Source: Arabidopsis thaliana (Eukaryota; Streptophyta; Magnoliopsida; Brassicales; Brassicaceae). Taken from it: a DNA stretch of 64,000 nt. Below are positions 10,332 through 20,091 of the stretch, piece after piece (within the stretch, counting starts at the first letter, position 1; each line of letters begins with the position of its first letter). The notes below the pieces were generated by a model that saw nothing but the letters and a program-made list of their open reading frames with translations, did no database searches and had not been told where the DNA came from. The position numbers were made by a program, and so were the translations under genes. The stretch covers positions 4,465,001-4,529,000 of the forward strand of contig NC_003075.7 of NCBI RefSeq assembly GCF_000001735.4, written 5' to 3'.

Positions 10332-10925
10332 TCAAGACATGAAACCGACATCATCTGGGCCAAATTCAGTAAACATGTCCACCAAATCATTCCAAACTGT
10401 TGTCGTCATCCACCTCGGCTTATCTAAACCACGCGCCCATCCCCGTTTCAGCGCCCGCATATTGTCCCGGTACAACGTTCTAGCCACCAAATTAAACTGC
10501 GTCCACACCGTCAGCGTGTGCCTTGAATCCCAGGTGTGCATACGCTACAAAGAGAGCAAATAGTAAGAATTTGGTCTACGGTTTACAGGAAGTGCTTTAT
10601 ATAAAAACTCGATGCTTACCGTGAGGAGTAAAAACCATCTTGCCTTGAAAAAAACGGGAATCATCCGGTACGTCGGCCACGCATGGTGAAAGTTGCGCTG
10701 GAGTATATCACCAATCGCGACAGATAGTTGGTGATTGAATTTGAACCACGTAACAGTGGTTTTGTCGACCCATGTACCCAATCCAGGGTTTAGAACTAAA
10801 GATCTGCACGATCAGGAGCGGTGAGCACGGCTTCGACATCTCTTAGAAACTGTCCGTCGATGTGAGGCACCATGTCGTTAAGATGTGAGGATGAGACGTC
10901 TAAATGATGCGTTCAAGTAACTGAT
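10332..10925 (-). CDS. Unrecognised gene, at least three minus-strand exons
   Basis: Minus-strand reading gives a segment around 10910-10805 (HLNDMVPHIDGQFLRDVEAV), then 10790-10615 (LGTWVDKTTVTWFKFNHQ ... WFLLLT) ending in a GTAAGC donor, then 10550-10332 after a TTTGTAG acceptor (MHTWDSRHTLTVWTQFN ... GPDDVGFMS, stop). The Trp-rich, basic composition and WMTTTVWNDLVD are mildly reminiscent of plant transposase-associated proteins (Transposase_24 type), but this is weak. The gene lies between GGCTGAGTTAT arrays and so belongs to the block. Exon limits are approximate and the first frame carries stops. Confidence 0.35.
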
Positions 10926-10940
10926 ATATAGAAAAGAAAA

Positions 10941-11347
10941 GACAGGTAGAGGAATGCGAAAGGTTCCGTGTTTGTTCGTTTGGCGGGAAAAATTTCCGTA
11001 CTACGGCTAAGTTTGGCGGCAAAATATATTGTTACGGCTGAGTTATACCCAAGACATGTAACTATTATACGGCTGAGTTGTCAAGAATTATTAAAAAGGA
11101 CAGGTAAAGGAATGCGAAAGGTTCCGTGTTTTGGCGGGAAAAATATTCCGTGCTACGGCTGTGTTTGGCGGCAAAATATATTCGTTACGGCTGAGTTACA
11201 CCCAAGACATGTAACAATGTTACGGCTGAGTTGTCAAGAATTATTAAAATAGACAAGTCAAGGAATACGAAAGGTTGCGTGTTACGGCTGAGTTTGGCGA
11301 CAAATCGTCCTTGTTATGGTTGATTTAAATCGTCAAGAATTATTCAA
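10941..11347. repeat. Three tandem copies of a ~155-bp unit with embedded motifs
   Basis: Units start at about 10941, 11099 and 11250 (the third shortened). Each has GACAGGTAAAGGAATGCGAA, GTTTGGCGGCAAAATATATT and TTGTCAAGAATTATTAAAA, and the first two also have CCCAAGACATGTAAC. Each carries up to three CGGCTGAGTT or CGGCTAAGTT words, so the motif is amplified as part of a larger unit. The ORF at 10968-11252 is an artefact of the repeat. Confidence 0.85.
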
Positions 11348-11516
11348 TTCGATTTACTGACTAACCGAGGTACGGTTATATCCGGCCCAATTACCAGCGG
11401 TTTAATACGCCTATAAAAACGGCTTTTCCCATAAACACCAGAAGGCTAAACTCTCACAAACAGAAGCTAACGAGTTCAAAATATTTCTTTAATTTTCAAC
11501 GACTCGGAATTTCACC

Positions 11517-12534
11517 ATGGGTTACAACGGCCTCCGCGACTTGAATCCTTCCATAACTTGCTGGACGATTTGTGTTATGGTTCTTAGGAAGTACGTCTCG
11601 TTTTTCACAGATAACTCATTCGAACTACGGGTCGTCTTTGTCGAAGAGTGGGTAATAGAATCTTCACTCGTGATACAAGTCATATTTAACCTTGTGCTTG
11701 TCTTATTCCCTATATAACTCACCCTCCAATGTTGTTTTCATAGGGTATCCAAATTGAAGCTATAATCGGAAGTCGGTTTTCTCAACGTTACTACGACATG
11801 CTTGAAGAGAATCAGTGGAAAGAAATCAGAACTTTTGGTGTCATTGAAAACTGTGGTTTTGTCCGATCAACAACCCACAAATACATGATTGAGTTCATGA
11901 ATGCAATTGAGGTAACTCATTCCGACCCAAGGGAAACTGTATTATTTAACAGATTCACACCTTTTGACTACATTATTGAAGACACCGCTCATACTGAATA
12001 TTTGGTCGGTAAATAATACGTATCTAATGCAAATTTCATACTTTCACAAATCACATGCCTGTTTTTAATCTTTATTTCATACTCCCAGATTTGGTTGGTG
12101 CACTCGTCGATGTCGGATGTCTGAGAAATATTACAGAAGATGGTTGGGAGATGGACGGATTCAGACTTACCTTCGAGATTATGGACAAATAGTATAATTT
12201 CTTTTGTTTCTTTACTTCTAAATTTCTTTCTTTTCATCATGTATTTTTCTTGAGAGGGGTATAATTGTAACACTGTTTTATATGTTTCAGTAAGGAGAGG
12301 TTGAAATGTGAGGCTCTTGGCGAATTGGCGGTTGACTTGCATAGGAAATTTCGATCTTTTCGCAATGACAATATTGTTATTGACAATATATTTGTTGCAC
12401 TCACATGGTGGAAGATCTTTAGGTATCATACTGGCCCCAAACATGTGAAGATCCAAAATTATGCCGGGATATCAGATGTGACTGTCGACCCCAATATCGA
12501 AGAAGTGCAAGAGTTAAAAATGGTCCTCGAGTAA
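11517..12534 (+). CDS. OB-fold (RPA70-like/DUF223) protein, four exons, intact
   Basis: Exons 11517-11651, 11744-12008, 12089-12191 and 12291-12534 join in phase at GT..AG borders to an uninterrupted protein of 248 residues. It starts MGYNGLRDLNPSI and ends EELKMVLE-like (VQELKMVLE). The N-terminal half reads as a single-strand DNA-binding OB fold of the kind in plant replication protein A large-subunit paralogues (SFELRVV ... YYDMLEENQW ... FNRFTPFDYI). The C-terminal half (RLTFEIMDK ... VALTWWKIFR) matches the second OB fold of the same Brassicaceae family. In this family the protein is nuclear and binds single-stranded DNA; that role is carried over by family, not shown here. Motif arrays flank it on both sides. 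It is the only clearly intact multi-exon gene in the block, and a decayed paralogue lies at 17945-18947. RPA-like genes are also known as Helitron cargo, so it could have been captured. Confidence 0.75.
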
Positions 12535-12649
12535 TGCAAGATGGAAGGAATTGGGTTATTACCATTGTTTACTTTTCATTTCCTCCTATGTATCCTTCAA
12601 ACAACTATTTCTGGGAACTTCATTTTGTCTTTGCCTTCAAAATTCAGTT

Positions 12650-12990
12650 TGATAACTCAGTCGTATTATAATTAAATAACTCAGCCACTAAATAACATAA
12701 TACGAATATAACTCAGTCGTAAGTTAACATAGTTTATCTATAACTCAGCCGTAACAGGTAAAATGAACTCAACTCGGCCGTAACATGTAAAATAACCGAA
12801 CCTTTCCACTTCCCTAATTATATAACTCGGCCATAACATGTAAAATGACCGAACCTTTCGACTTCCCTAATTATATAACTCGGCCATAACATGTAAAATG
12901 ACCGAACCTTTTGACCTCCCTATTTAAATAACTCAGACGTAACATGAAAAACGGCCAGAATATTTTGGCAAATAACTCAGTCGGGATGTT
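12650..12990 (-). repeat. Minus-orientation motif array after the OB-fold gene
   Basis: Words of the form ATAACTCAGCCGTAAC and TAACTCGGCCATAACATG occur here, the reverse complement of GGCTGAGTTAT. A unit of about 58 bp (ATAACATGTAAAATGACCGAACC ... CCCTAATTATATAACTCGGCC) is repeated about three times between 12780 and 12960. Orientation switches relative to arrays at 2.7-11.3 kb. Confidence 0.85.
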
Positions 12991-13093
12991 AAATAAATAG
13001 CAATATTATAGTGCTGAGAGTCTACAATGTCACGAAATACATACCACGGTTGCCAAACAAGGGAAAGAAGACACATACGGAGTACAAACAGTA

Positions 13094-14838
13094 CTATGCA
13101 CGGCAAGTTTTAACATTGTGCCCTGTTTCTTTACATCGAGAACATGCGTGTTCCTTCCTAGGGCGTTTAGTCTCAACGGCGACTTCTAGTGCTGATTTCA
13201 TCCTTAGTTTCTTGGGCCTGCCTGGCTGGTTCGCAACAATCGGAGGCAAACACGGTTGGTCAATTACAATTTGAGGAACAGGGACTTCTGTATCTGAAGG
13301 CATGATTGCACCAGCGTACGCATTGACCAAATGACTGCTCTTATAATAAGGACTGCACAGGGATATACGAGACACACCCATATGCTCTACAGCTGCGATT
13401 GCATGGATGCATGGTAATTTCTCTTTGTCGAAAAGACGACATGTGCATTTTTTTCATCCACATTTACATCATGCAAAGATGCTCCATAAGTTACTTGAAC
13501 GCTGGAAGCATCAATCGTTTGTACATCTAGAAGTCTTGACGAGGTGACGCGGGTCTATTAGAGAGAAGAGACAAGAAACAAAACAAATACGTTATGGCTA
13601 AGTTATTCCCTTTATGGCTGAGTTATTCTCGTTATGACTGGGTTATCGTTATTCGACGACTGAGTTATGCACTAGTTACAGCTGAGTTACCTGTAAGAGT
13701 TTCTCAACACCACGTGTGAGCTGAGTATGCTGTTTGCTCGCATCATCTCTCCGTTCAGCAAATCATCTTGTCATCATCTGTCTTATCGCTTCTAACAGTC
13801 GAACTATGGGAAGATTTCTGCCTTGTGACAGTGCTCTCTTCATTGATTTCGCTATATTCGTAGTCATTAAATTGTATATTCGTAAACATGAAAATTAGGA
13901 TCATTTCCTTGTCTAGATGCACGAACCCTCCAAAGACATCTATCCACCCAGCACTCGTAAGATACTGTAGTCTTATTAGAAGTTGGTACATCAAAATCAA
14001 ATCCATCCCTTATCGCAAGAAGTTTGAGTCGATACTCCAACTCGAATTTGCTACGGTATTGTTGGCCTACCGCGAGTGTTAGCGTAGACAGCTCCAGCTT
14101 TAAATCAGTCAGGCTCCCAGCAGATCCTATCATTTCCATGGTCTGAGTTCTCTTCGAAGGAGAAGGTTTCGGTGAATCTTCGTCATTATTCTTAGGCTCG
14201 CCGTATACAGCAAAGTCTTCATCATCAGATGAGGCACCATCGGAGTCGTCAAAAAAATCAAACCGGCTAGAAAATTCATCATCTTCTTCGTCGTCACTTG
14301 CTTCTTTGTCAGATGCTTCATCGACACCTGATTCATCGTCCCCTGCTTCATCGTCCCCTGCTTCATCGTCTTGATAATCATAACAGACACCTTCAAACCC
14401 GCAACTATGAACTTCGAATCTAGATTCTGCTCTTGAGTCAGATTCAATAGGGCGTTTCGAACCCCTTCCTCTTGATCCGTCCTTCCGACTAATATCACTT
14501 GAATCTTTCGCCGTAAACTCCACATAGAGACGTAGCTGCTCGAATTTCGTCAAACCTAGATAACATTGCAACTGTCGATCATTGGAGATATAAACTGGTG
14601 GAGTATCGAAGGGCATATTTTTCAGAGTCTTGTTGGAGAACATGTAACTCAGCCGTAACTGATGGGTCGACTGATTCAATCCGTAATCATCGACCACCAT
14701 CTTCAAAAGACTATCGTAAACTGCTCTTTCCACTTCTAGCTGCACAACTTTACACCCTCTTTCGTCGGGGTTAAATACGAATCTCTGTTTCTTTACCCAC
14801 GAACCGGAAACAACTATGACCGTAGCGGGACCAGCCAT
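13094..14838 (-). pseudogene. MURA-type (MULE) transposase gene lacking its catalytic core
   Basis: The first part (start ATG about 14838, to 13755) encodes MAGPATVIVVSGSWVKKQRF, an acidic stretch with DDEAGDDEAGDDES repeats, and a MuDR-type DNA-binding region (FELEYRLKLLAIRDGFDFDV ... CLWRVRASRQ). The last part (about 13450-13094) encodes a SWIM zinc finger (CTCRLFDKEKLPCIH), the PGRPKKLRMKSA linker and a CCHC knuckle (CSRCKETGHNVKTC). The DDE catalytic domain expected between them is absent. About 180 bp of motif-bearing DNA (13560-13740) sits there instead. A one-base shift also lies in the poly-A just ahead of the SWIM finger. This is an internal deletion derivative: DNA-binding ends are kept and the catalytic core is lost. 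Its N-terminus matches that of the MULE at 32661. Confidence 0.8.
13590..13695 (+). repeat. GGCTGAGTTAT words inside the deleted transposase gene
   Basis: TGGCTAAGTTATTCC, TGGCTGAGTTATTCTC, TGACTGGGTTATCG, CGACTGAGTTATGC and CAGCTGAGTTACC stand in about 100 bp where the transposase catalytic core would be. They are in plus orientation, antisense to the gene. Confidence 0.75.
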
Positions 14839-15059
14839 ATCAAGAGAAAGATGAAAGAAATTGAAGATGTATGAGAAGATGAATGAAGACAAGAAAGTTC
14901 CGGTGATGTTGTAACGTTCAGGCGGTGAACACAGTCTGGGAAAACGAGTTAAAGAAGCAAGGGACGTTTCGTATTTCCGTCGAGGATGCTGACATGGAAT
15001 GATGAGATGGATTATTACAGCCGACGTCGTTTTGAAGTGATGACGTGGCAAGTCAGCCA

Positions 15060-15665
15060 CCAAACGAACAGTTCATAACACAGCCATGAAGCAAATCTTT
15101 AAGTCAGCCGCAACATGAATACTATTACAGTAATTAAAACAGGAAAAAAAACAAAGTTAATTCAGTCGTGGTATGTCGTAACTCAACTAACTCAACCGTA
15201 ACATTCAACAACTCGGCCATAACTGCATGATATTATAGTAATTAATCTTTTGAAAATAAGTCAGCCATAACATGGCTGAGTTATATCGTAATCCAGTTAT
15301 TAGCGGCTGATTTGTAACACTCGACCATAACTCAGCCGTCACATTGTTCCATAACTAAGCCGTTCAAAACTATAACTCGGCCGTGTCGAGGAAATAAGTC
15401 AGCCTTTTTCTCATAACTCAGCCATATTGTTGCCCGGTTATCGTATAACTTCTTATAACTCGGCCGACCATCCTTAACTCAACCATACCGTTGCCTGAGT
15501 TATACTATAACTCAGTCAACATTTTACAACTCAGCCGTAACGTCTGGCTGAGTTATACTCATACTTCGCCGTTTTGTTATGACTCATATATTTTTGACGT
15601 AAGTCAGCGGCAACATACCGTAACTCAGCCGTAACTGCCGCTGTATCGCGTTACGGCTGAGTTCA
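15060..15665. repeat. Dense GGCTGAGTTAT/ATAACTCAGCC array, mixed orientation
   Basis: At least fifteen words such as AACTCAGCCGTAAC, AACTCGGCCATAAC and AAGTCAGCCATAAC lie in about 600 bp upstream of the MURA-like gene. Most are in minus orientation, with plus copies near 15274, 15544 and 15653. Adjacent opposed copies, as at 15266-15281, could pair as short hairpins. The array stops near 15665, then a short AT-rich stretch leads to the minisatellite. Confidence 0.85.
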
Positions 15666-15879
15666 TTTAATCCACGTCAGCAAATTCTGACGTGGCAGTG
15701 GCATTCCCTGTAATTACGTTTTTTCCGGTAACGTTTAGTAGGGGCACGTTGGGTAATAAAAAAAAGTCAAAAATATAACAGTTATTAAAAAAAGTTCTGT
15801 CGTGTTCTGGTAATAACACCTAATTTCTTACCCATCACAGTTAATCTCCCAATAAAAATTCATAAAATCACATACCCGA

Positions 15880-17565
15880 GTTAACGGTTGTTAATGTCTT
15901 TTTATCGCAATTTCTCGTAAAACTGTATTTTACTCGTAAATAGTTATGTCCGTTAAAATATTGACGGTTACTTTTTTACATTCGTGTCTTTCATCGTAAA
16001 TAGGTGTGTCTGTTAAAATATTAACGGTTATTCTTTTATATTCGTGTCTTTTATCGTAACTTTTGGTTAACATTGACAGTTACTTTTCTGTTAGTATTTT
16101 TTATCGCAACTTCTCGTAAAACTGTATTTTTATCGTAAACAGTTGTATCTGTTAAAATATTGACGAGTTACTTTTTGACATTCATGTCTTTTTATCTTAA
16201 CTTTTTGATATATGATTATTTTTCCATTAGTTTCTTTTTACTGCAATTTTCTGTAAAAATATTTAAGGTTATTTTTTTTGTTGTTGTGTCTCTTTATTAC
16301 AACTTTCCGTTATAATATTGACAGTTATTTTTTTTTTTTTGTGTCTGTTTATCGTATATTTCCTTATGAATAGTTTTCTACTTAAATATTTATAACTGTT
16401 GAACTCTATATATTCGTCTTTCTTCTTAGGTAATTTTAAAAATTTTGTTCTTTATCACATATTATTTGTTTCATGATGAATCCAAAATTAATGTCTTTTG
16501 CATTTCTGAACGGTTGTATTTTTTTTTTATCTCAACATCTAGTTAAAATGTTGACGGTTATTTTTTTGTTCATGTCTTTTCATCGTAACTTTCCGCTAAC
16601 AATGACGGTTATTTTTTCCGTTACTACATTTTTATCGCAACTTTTTGTTTATATCTTTGTCATTTTAATATTGACGGTTATTTTTTTGTTGTGTTTTCTT
16701 TTCGCAACATTTCGTTAAATTATTTACAATTACTTTTTTAGTTAGTTTATTTTCATCGTAACTTTCTATTTATATTGACGGTTATGTTTTCCTTTAGTTT
16801 CTTCGTATCACACCTTTTTGTTTGTTTCTTTTTATCGTAACTTTCTGTTATTATTGACGGTTATTTTTCCGTTTGTTTTTTTTATCGTCACTTTGTAAAA
16901 ATATTGACGGTTATTTTTTCTTGGTTGTGTCTCTTTATTGTAACTTTCTGTTATAATAGTGACGGTTATTTTTTGGTTGTGTCTCTTTTATCGCAACTTT
17001 CCGTTAAATATTGACGGTTATTTTTTTATTCGTATCTTTTCATCGTAGCTTTCCATTAATATTGACGATTCAATTTTTCGTTAGTGTTTTCTTAATCGCA
17101 ACTTTTTGTTAGTGACTTTTCATCATAACTTTTCATTAATATTGACTGTTATTTTTCCTTTAGTATTTTTTATAGCAAATTTTCATAAAAATATTGAAAG
17201 TTATTTTTCCTTGGTTGTGTCTGTTTATTGCAACATTCCGTTAAAATATTGACGGTTATTTTTTTTGATTATTTTATTTTATCGCAACTTTCCATTAAAA
17301 TATTGACAGTTATTATTTTCGATCATATTTTTTCATCGTAACTTTCTGTTTACATTAACTGTTATTTTTTTCGTTTTGTTTTTTATTGCAATTTTTTTGT
17401 AAAATTATGGACGGTTATTTTTCTTCGGTTATGTCTTTTTGTTGCAACTTTTCGTTATATTATCGAGTCTTTTCATCGCACTTTTTCATTAAAATATTGA
17501 CACTTACCTTTTTTCGTTCATATATTTTTATTGTTACTTTTGGTTATTTATTGACAATTATTTTA
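15880..17565. repeat. AT-rich minisatellite array, right copy
   Basis: The units are the same type of 40-55 bp as at 1-560 (ATATTGACGGTTATTTTT, TTTATCGCAACTTTCCGTTA) and number roughly thirty. The last part, 17202-17563, repeats 1-365 almost base for base. The match ends abruptly at about 17565, where DNA without this repeat begins, so the array is truncated there. Short ORFs inside (16473-16718, 17386-17580) are low-complexity readings. The stretch from 17566 to 17944 shows no gene. Confidence 0.9.
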
Positions 17566-17944
17566 TGTGAAACAATATAGAGAAGTCATTAATAAGAGTT
17601 CATATAACCCAGAATTATATCATTATAGAAACACCTAGAACTAGAAACAGGACCTTCTAATTCGCAGTTATCTAGAAAATCAATTTTCCACAATAAGTCT
17701 TGACACCCATGATTTCATTAATATTTTCACTATAATTCTTTCCCTATCTTCAAACAAACTTCTGTTTGTGACCTAACAGAAGAGACATCTTGCAAGCTCA
17801 GCAACTCAACACATAAATATAGCATTCCGGTTTCAATTTTCCCTTAAATTCATATTCAAGGCTTGCAGTATTCAAAACACAATTATCTAACTTAAATACT
17901 TGACAGCATCACATGACTTCATTACATATACTAATTAGTTATTA

Positions 17945-18947
17945 TCATATGTGAACCATACGTGTAAATCTAAGATGAGTTCTTACCATTTTGATTTCTT
18001 CAACTTCTTTAATCGATGGTTCCGGGTAAACAGATGAAACTGTACCATAACTCACGATTTTAACCTTGTTTTTGCGCACACCAACCAGTTCAGGCTCCCT
18101 AACCACCCTCCACCAAGCAAGTGCCACAACAATTTTTGGATGACCATAGCGCCGGTAACAGGTATCAAATTCCAATGCCTTTCTCCCAGTGGCCTCACAG
18201 TCTAGAACCTCTTTGTTGCAGAAGGAAAACATCTAACAATTTTAAACACACGAAATTATAATATTTTTTTGGGAATTTAAGCCGGAAAACTTACTATCTG
18301 TCCATTAATTTAAAAGGAACGATCATCCCCTCAACGCCGACGTCGGGATCACCGGAATGAGACAGAATTCCAACTTCAACAACAGAACACGAGATCTGTA
18401 CGTTCAGTGTAAATTTAGATCAAACCCTACCTTCAAATATGTTGTCTCTAAGAATCAATTGATAAAGTTAATAAACATAGACTTACCGACTAACTGGTCG
18501 GTATCGAAAGTCCCCTCCAATATGTTGTCGAAGGAAGTGAAATTGTTGAACTTGATAGCGGTGTTCGGATCCACCGATGTTACAACCGTCTCGTCCATCA
18601 AGTAAATCCCATATTCAGGCCTCGTAGTCTTGACTGGATCAGAATTAGGTATAACCTTGAAGTTAGTTAACCCGATCCACTTATTTTCATAGATCTTGTC
18701 GAAGTAGAAGGCAGAAAAGGGTCGGTGGATTGTAATCTCCATCCTCATCCCCTATTCAGAAACTCAAAAATTGTTAAAATCAGGAACATGCAAAGAAAAA
18801 GAAAAAAAAATTATTACCGTTTCATATAACTCTTAGTTCGAATGAATCGCCCCTTTGGAATATTTTATACTTTTTCAAGACAATGACTCGTACAGTCCAG
18901 CCGGTGATTAGAGGGGAGAGCTCGTTGAGAAGATGGTAGTTGAACAT
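17945..18947 (-). pseudogene. OB-fold (RPA70-like/DUF223) paralogue, decayed
   Basis: Minus-strand exons correspond one by one to the intact gene at 11517-12534. Exon 1 is at 18947-18830 (MFNYHLLNELSPLITGWTVR). Exon 2 runs from about 18751 to 18485, ending LVG|GTAAGT. Exon 3 is at 18400-18302 and ends in a GTAAGT donor. Exon 4 is at about 18232-17945 (VALAWWRVVREPELVG, against VALTWWKIFR in the other gene). Exon 1 ends in a TGA right after FELRVI and lacks several residues present in the paralogue. Exon 3 is one base out of frame at its start. The copy lies outside the motif arrays and its introns carry no GGCTGAGTTAT, so it is probably an ordinary or differently captured family member. The family call is strong and loss of function is likely. 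Confidence 0.7.
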
Positions 18948-19130
18948 TTTTTTTCATTCGTTTCAGTGATTTTATGGTCAACTAATGGGTTAAGCAACTT
19001 CCTTAAATAGCATTTCACATAACCAATAACTCAATCGTTTAGAATACCGACCGGTTAGTAATAACTATTCGAATTAACTGGATATCGTTTAGGTATCATT
19101 ACATTATGGACTCAAAAATTATTTTTAAAA

Positions 19131-19620
19131 CGTGTATCCATAGCAACAAATCCACAAAATTTGGGTTATTGCCATGTATTACATAAATATATATGTGAAT
19201 CCATCAGTAAACGTCTGAAGATCCACGTGGATAACAACAAATTTATTTAGCTTGTTTAGTATTTTCGAATATTAAATTGAAATATTTGAACCGGGAAGAT
19301 GGGGAGCTCTCATTCGGAAGCGAGTGAAATTTGCCGCCAAAACACATTCAAAAATCATCTTGTTTTACCTTGGATAAATACGTATTTATACTTGTATCCA
19401 TAGTAACAAATCCACATACAAGATATAATGACAAACAATAATTCACTATTTTTGAGGATCCATGACATGTCAAACATTTCAATAACCACATGGATTACAA
19501 CAAATGTTTAGAAATGATTAAAATAGTAAAATAATACATCAAAAATATTTGAACCGGGAAGATGGGGAAATCTAATTCGGATGAGAGGGAAAATTGCCGC
19601 CAAAACACAACAAATATCAA
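19131..19620. repeat. Tandem duplication of a ~260-bp noncoding unit
   Basis: Two units start near 19133 and 19393. Both contain TATCCATAGYAACAAATCCAC, GGATYACAACAAATKTTTAG, ATTTGAACCGGGAAGATGGG and TTGCCGCCAAAACACA. No ORF of note lies in them; the minus-strand reading 19495-19737 is a chance one. They lie 0.2-0.7 kb upstream of an F-box-like gene start. Confidence 0.8.
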
Positions 19621-19803
19621 CTTTTTTTTTGGGAAACAAATATCCACGCGGATTGTAATTTTTTTATTACTACACTGATGTAAAAAAATTAAATAAATTT
19701 TATACAAAAAAATCAAAACCAACGAGAGAGTTGCCAATATTATACATAGACCAAACCGGTTCTATACCACCCATCGATGTCTAAGTTATTGGTATAATAA
19801 AGT

Positions 19804-19812
19804 CTATAAATA
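19804..19812 (+). promoter_or_regulatory. TATA box ahead of F-box-like fragment
   Basis: CTATAAATAG lies about 40 bp upstream of the ATG at 19844, with AT-rich leader DNA between. Spacing and sequence fit a plant core promoter. Confidence 0.4.
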
Positions 19813-19843
19813 GAACAAAACCTTTAAACATTCTTATAAAAAG

Positions 19844-20065
19844 ATGAATCGTTTAACTGAAGATAAGGTGGGCGATTTACGGGAAAGCAAGGTTTATAAT
19901 AATGTTAATTTATATAATGATTGTGAGTAAATTTCTTTATTTAATATGTAGGAGATTCCAACGATGGATATACACATTCCTCAGCCGTTGATGGAGATCG
20001 TCGTTAGTAAAGTTGCTGAAGATGGTGTTGATGCTTTAAAGAACTGGTTGCTAGCTGGGAGATAG
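19844..20065 (+). pseudogene. F-box-like gene, 5' fragment
   Basis: Exon 1 from ATG 19844 reads MNRLTEDKVGDLRESK. After an intron ending near 19951 (ATATGTAG) a second segment reads MDIHIPQPLMEIVVSKVAED then GVDALKNWLLAGR before a TAG at 20063-20065. PLxxEIVxxVA followed by an ordered helix resembles the N-terminal F-box of the Brassicaceae At2g35280-like family. The rest of that family's protein is absent; gypsy-related sequence begins within 30 bp. It is probably a broken host gene. A possible C-terminal piece of a similar family lies at 36911-37300, but the two cannot be joined from this window. Confidence 0.4.
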
Positions 20066-20091
20066 GATCAAACCAAGAAGAAGCTTCAACA

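Noticed and set aside
14130-14525. 131-codon minus-strand ORF
   Set aside because: It overlaps the MURA N-terminal reading in another frame and only mirrors its acidic repeat; no family features.
2300-15800. Terminal inverted repeats or 9-bp duplication for the MULE-like block
   Set aside because: No convincing pair was found by eye between the flanks. This fits non-TIR MULEs but leaves the ends undefined, so no boundary was claimed.
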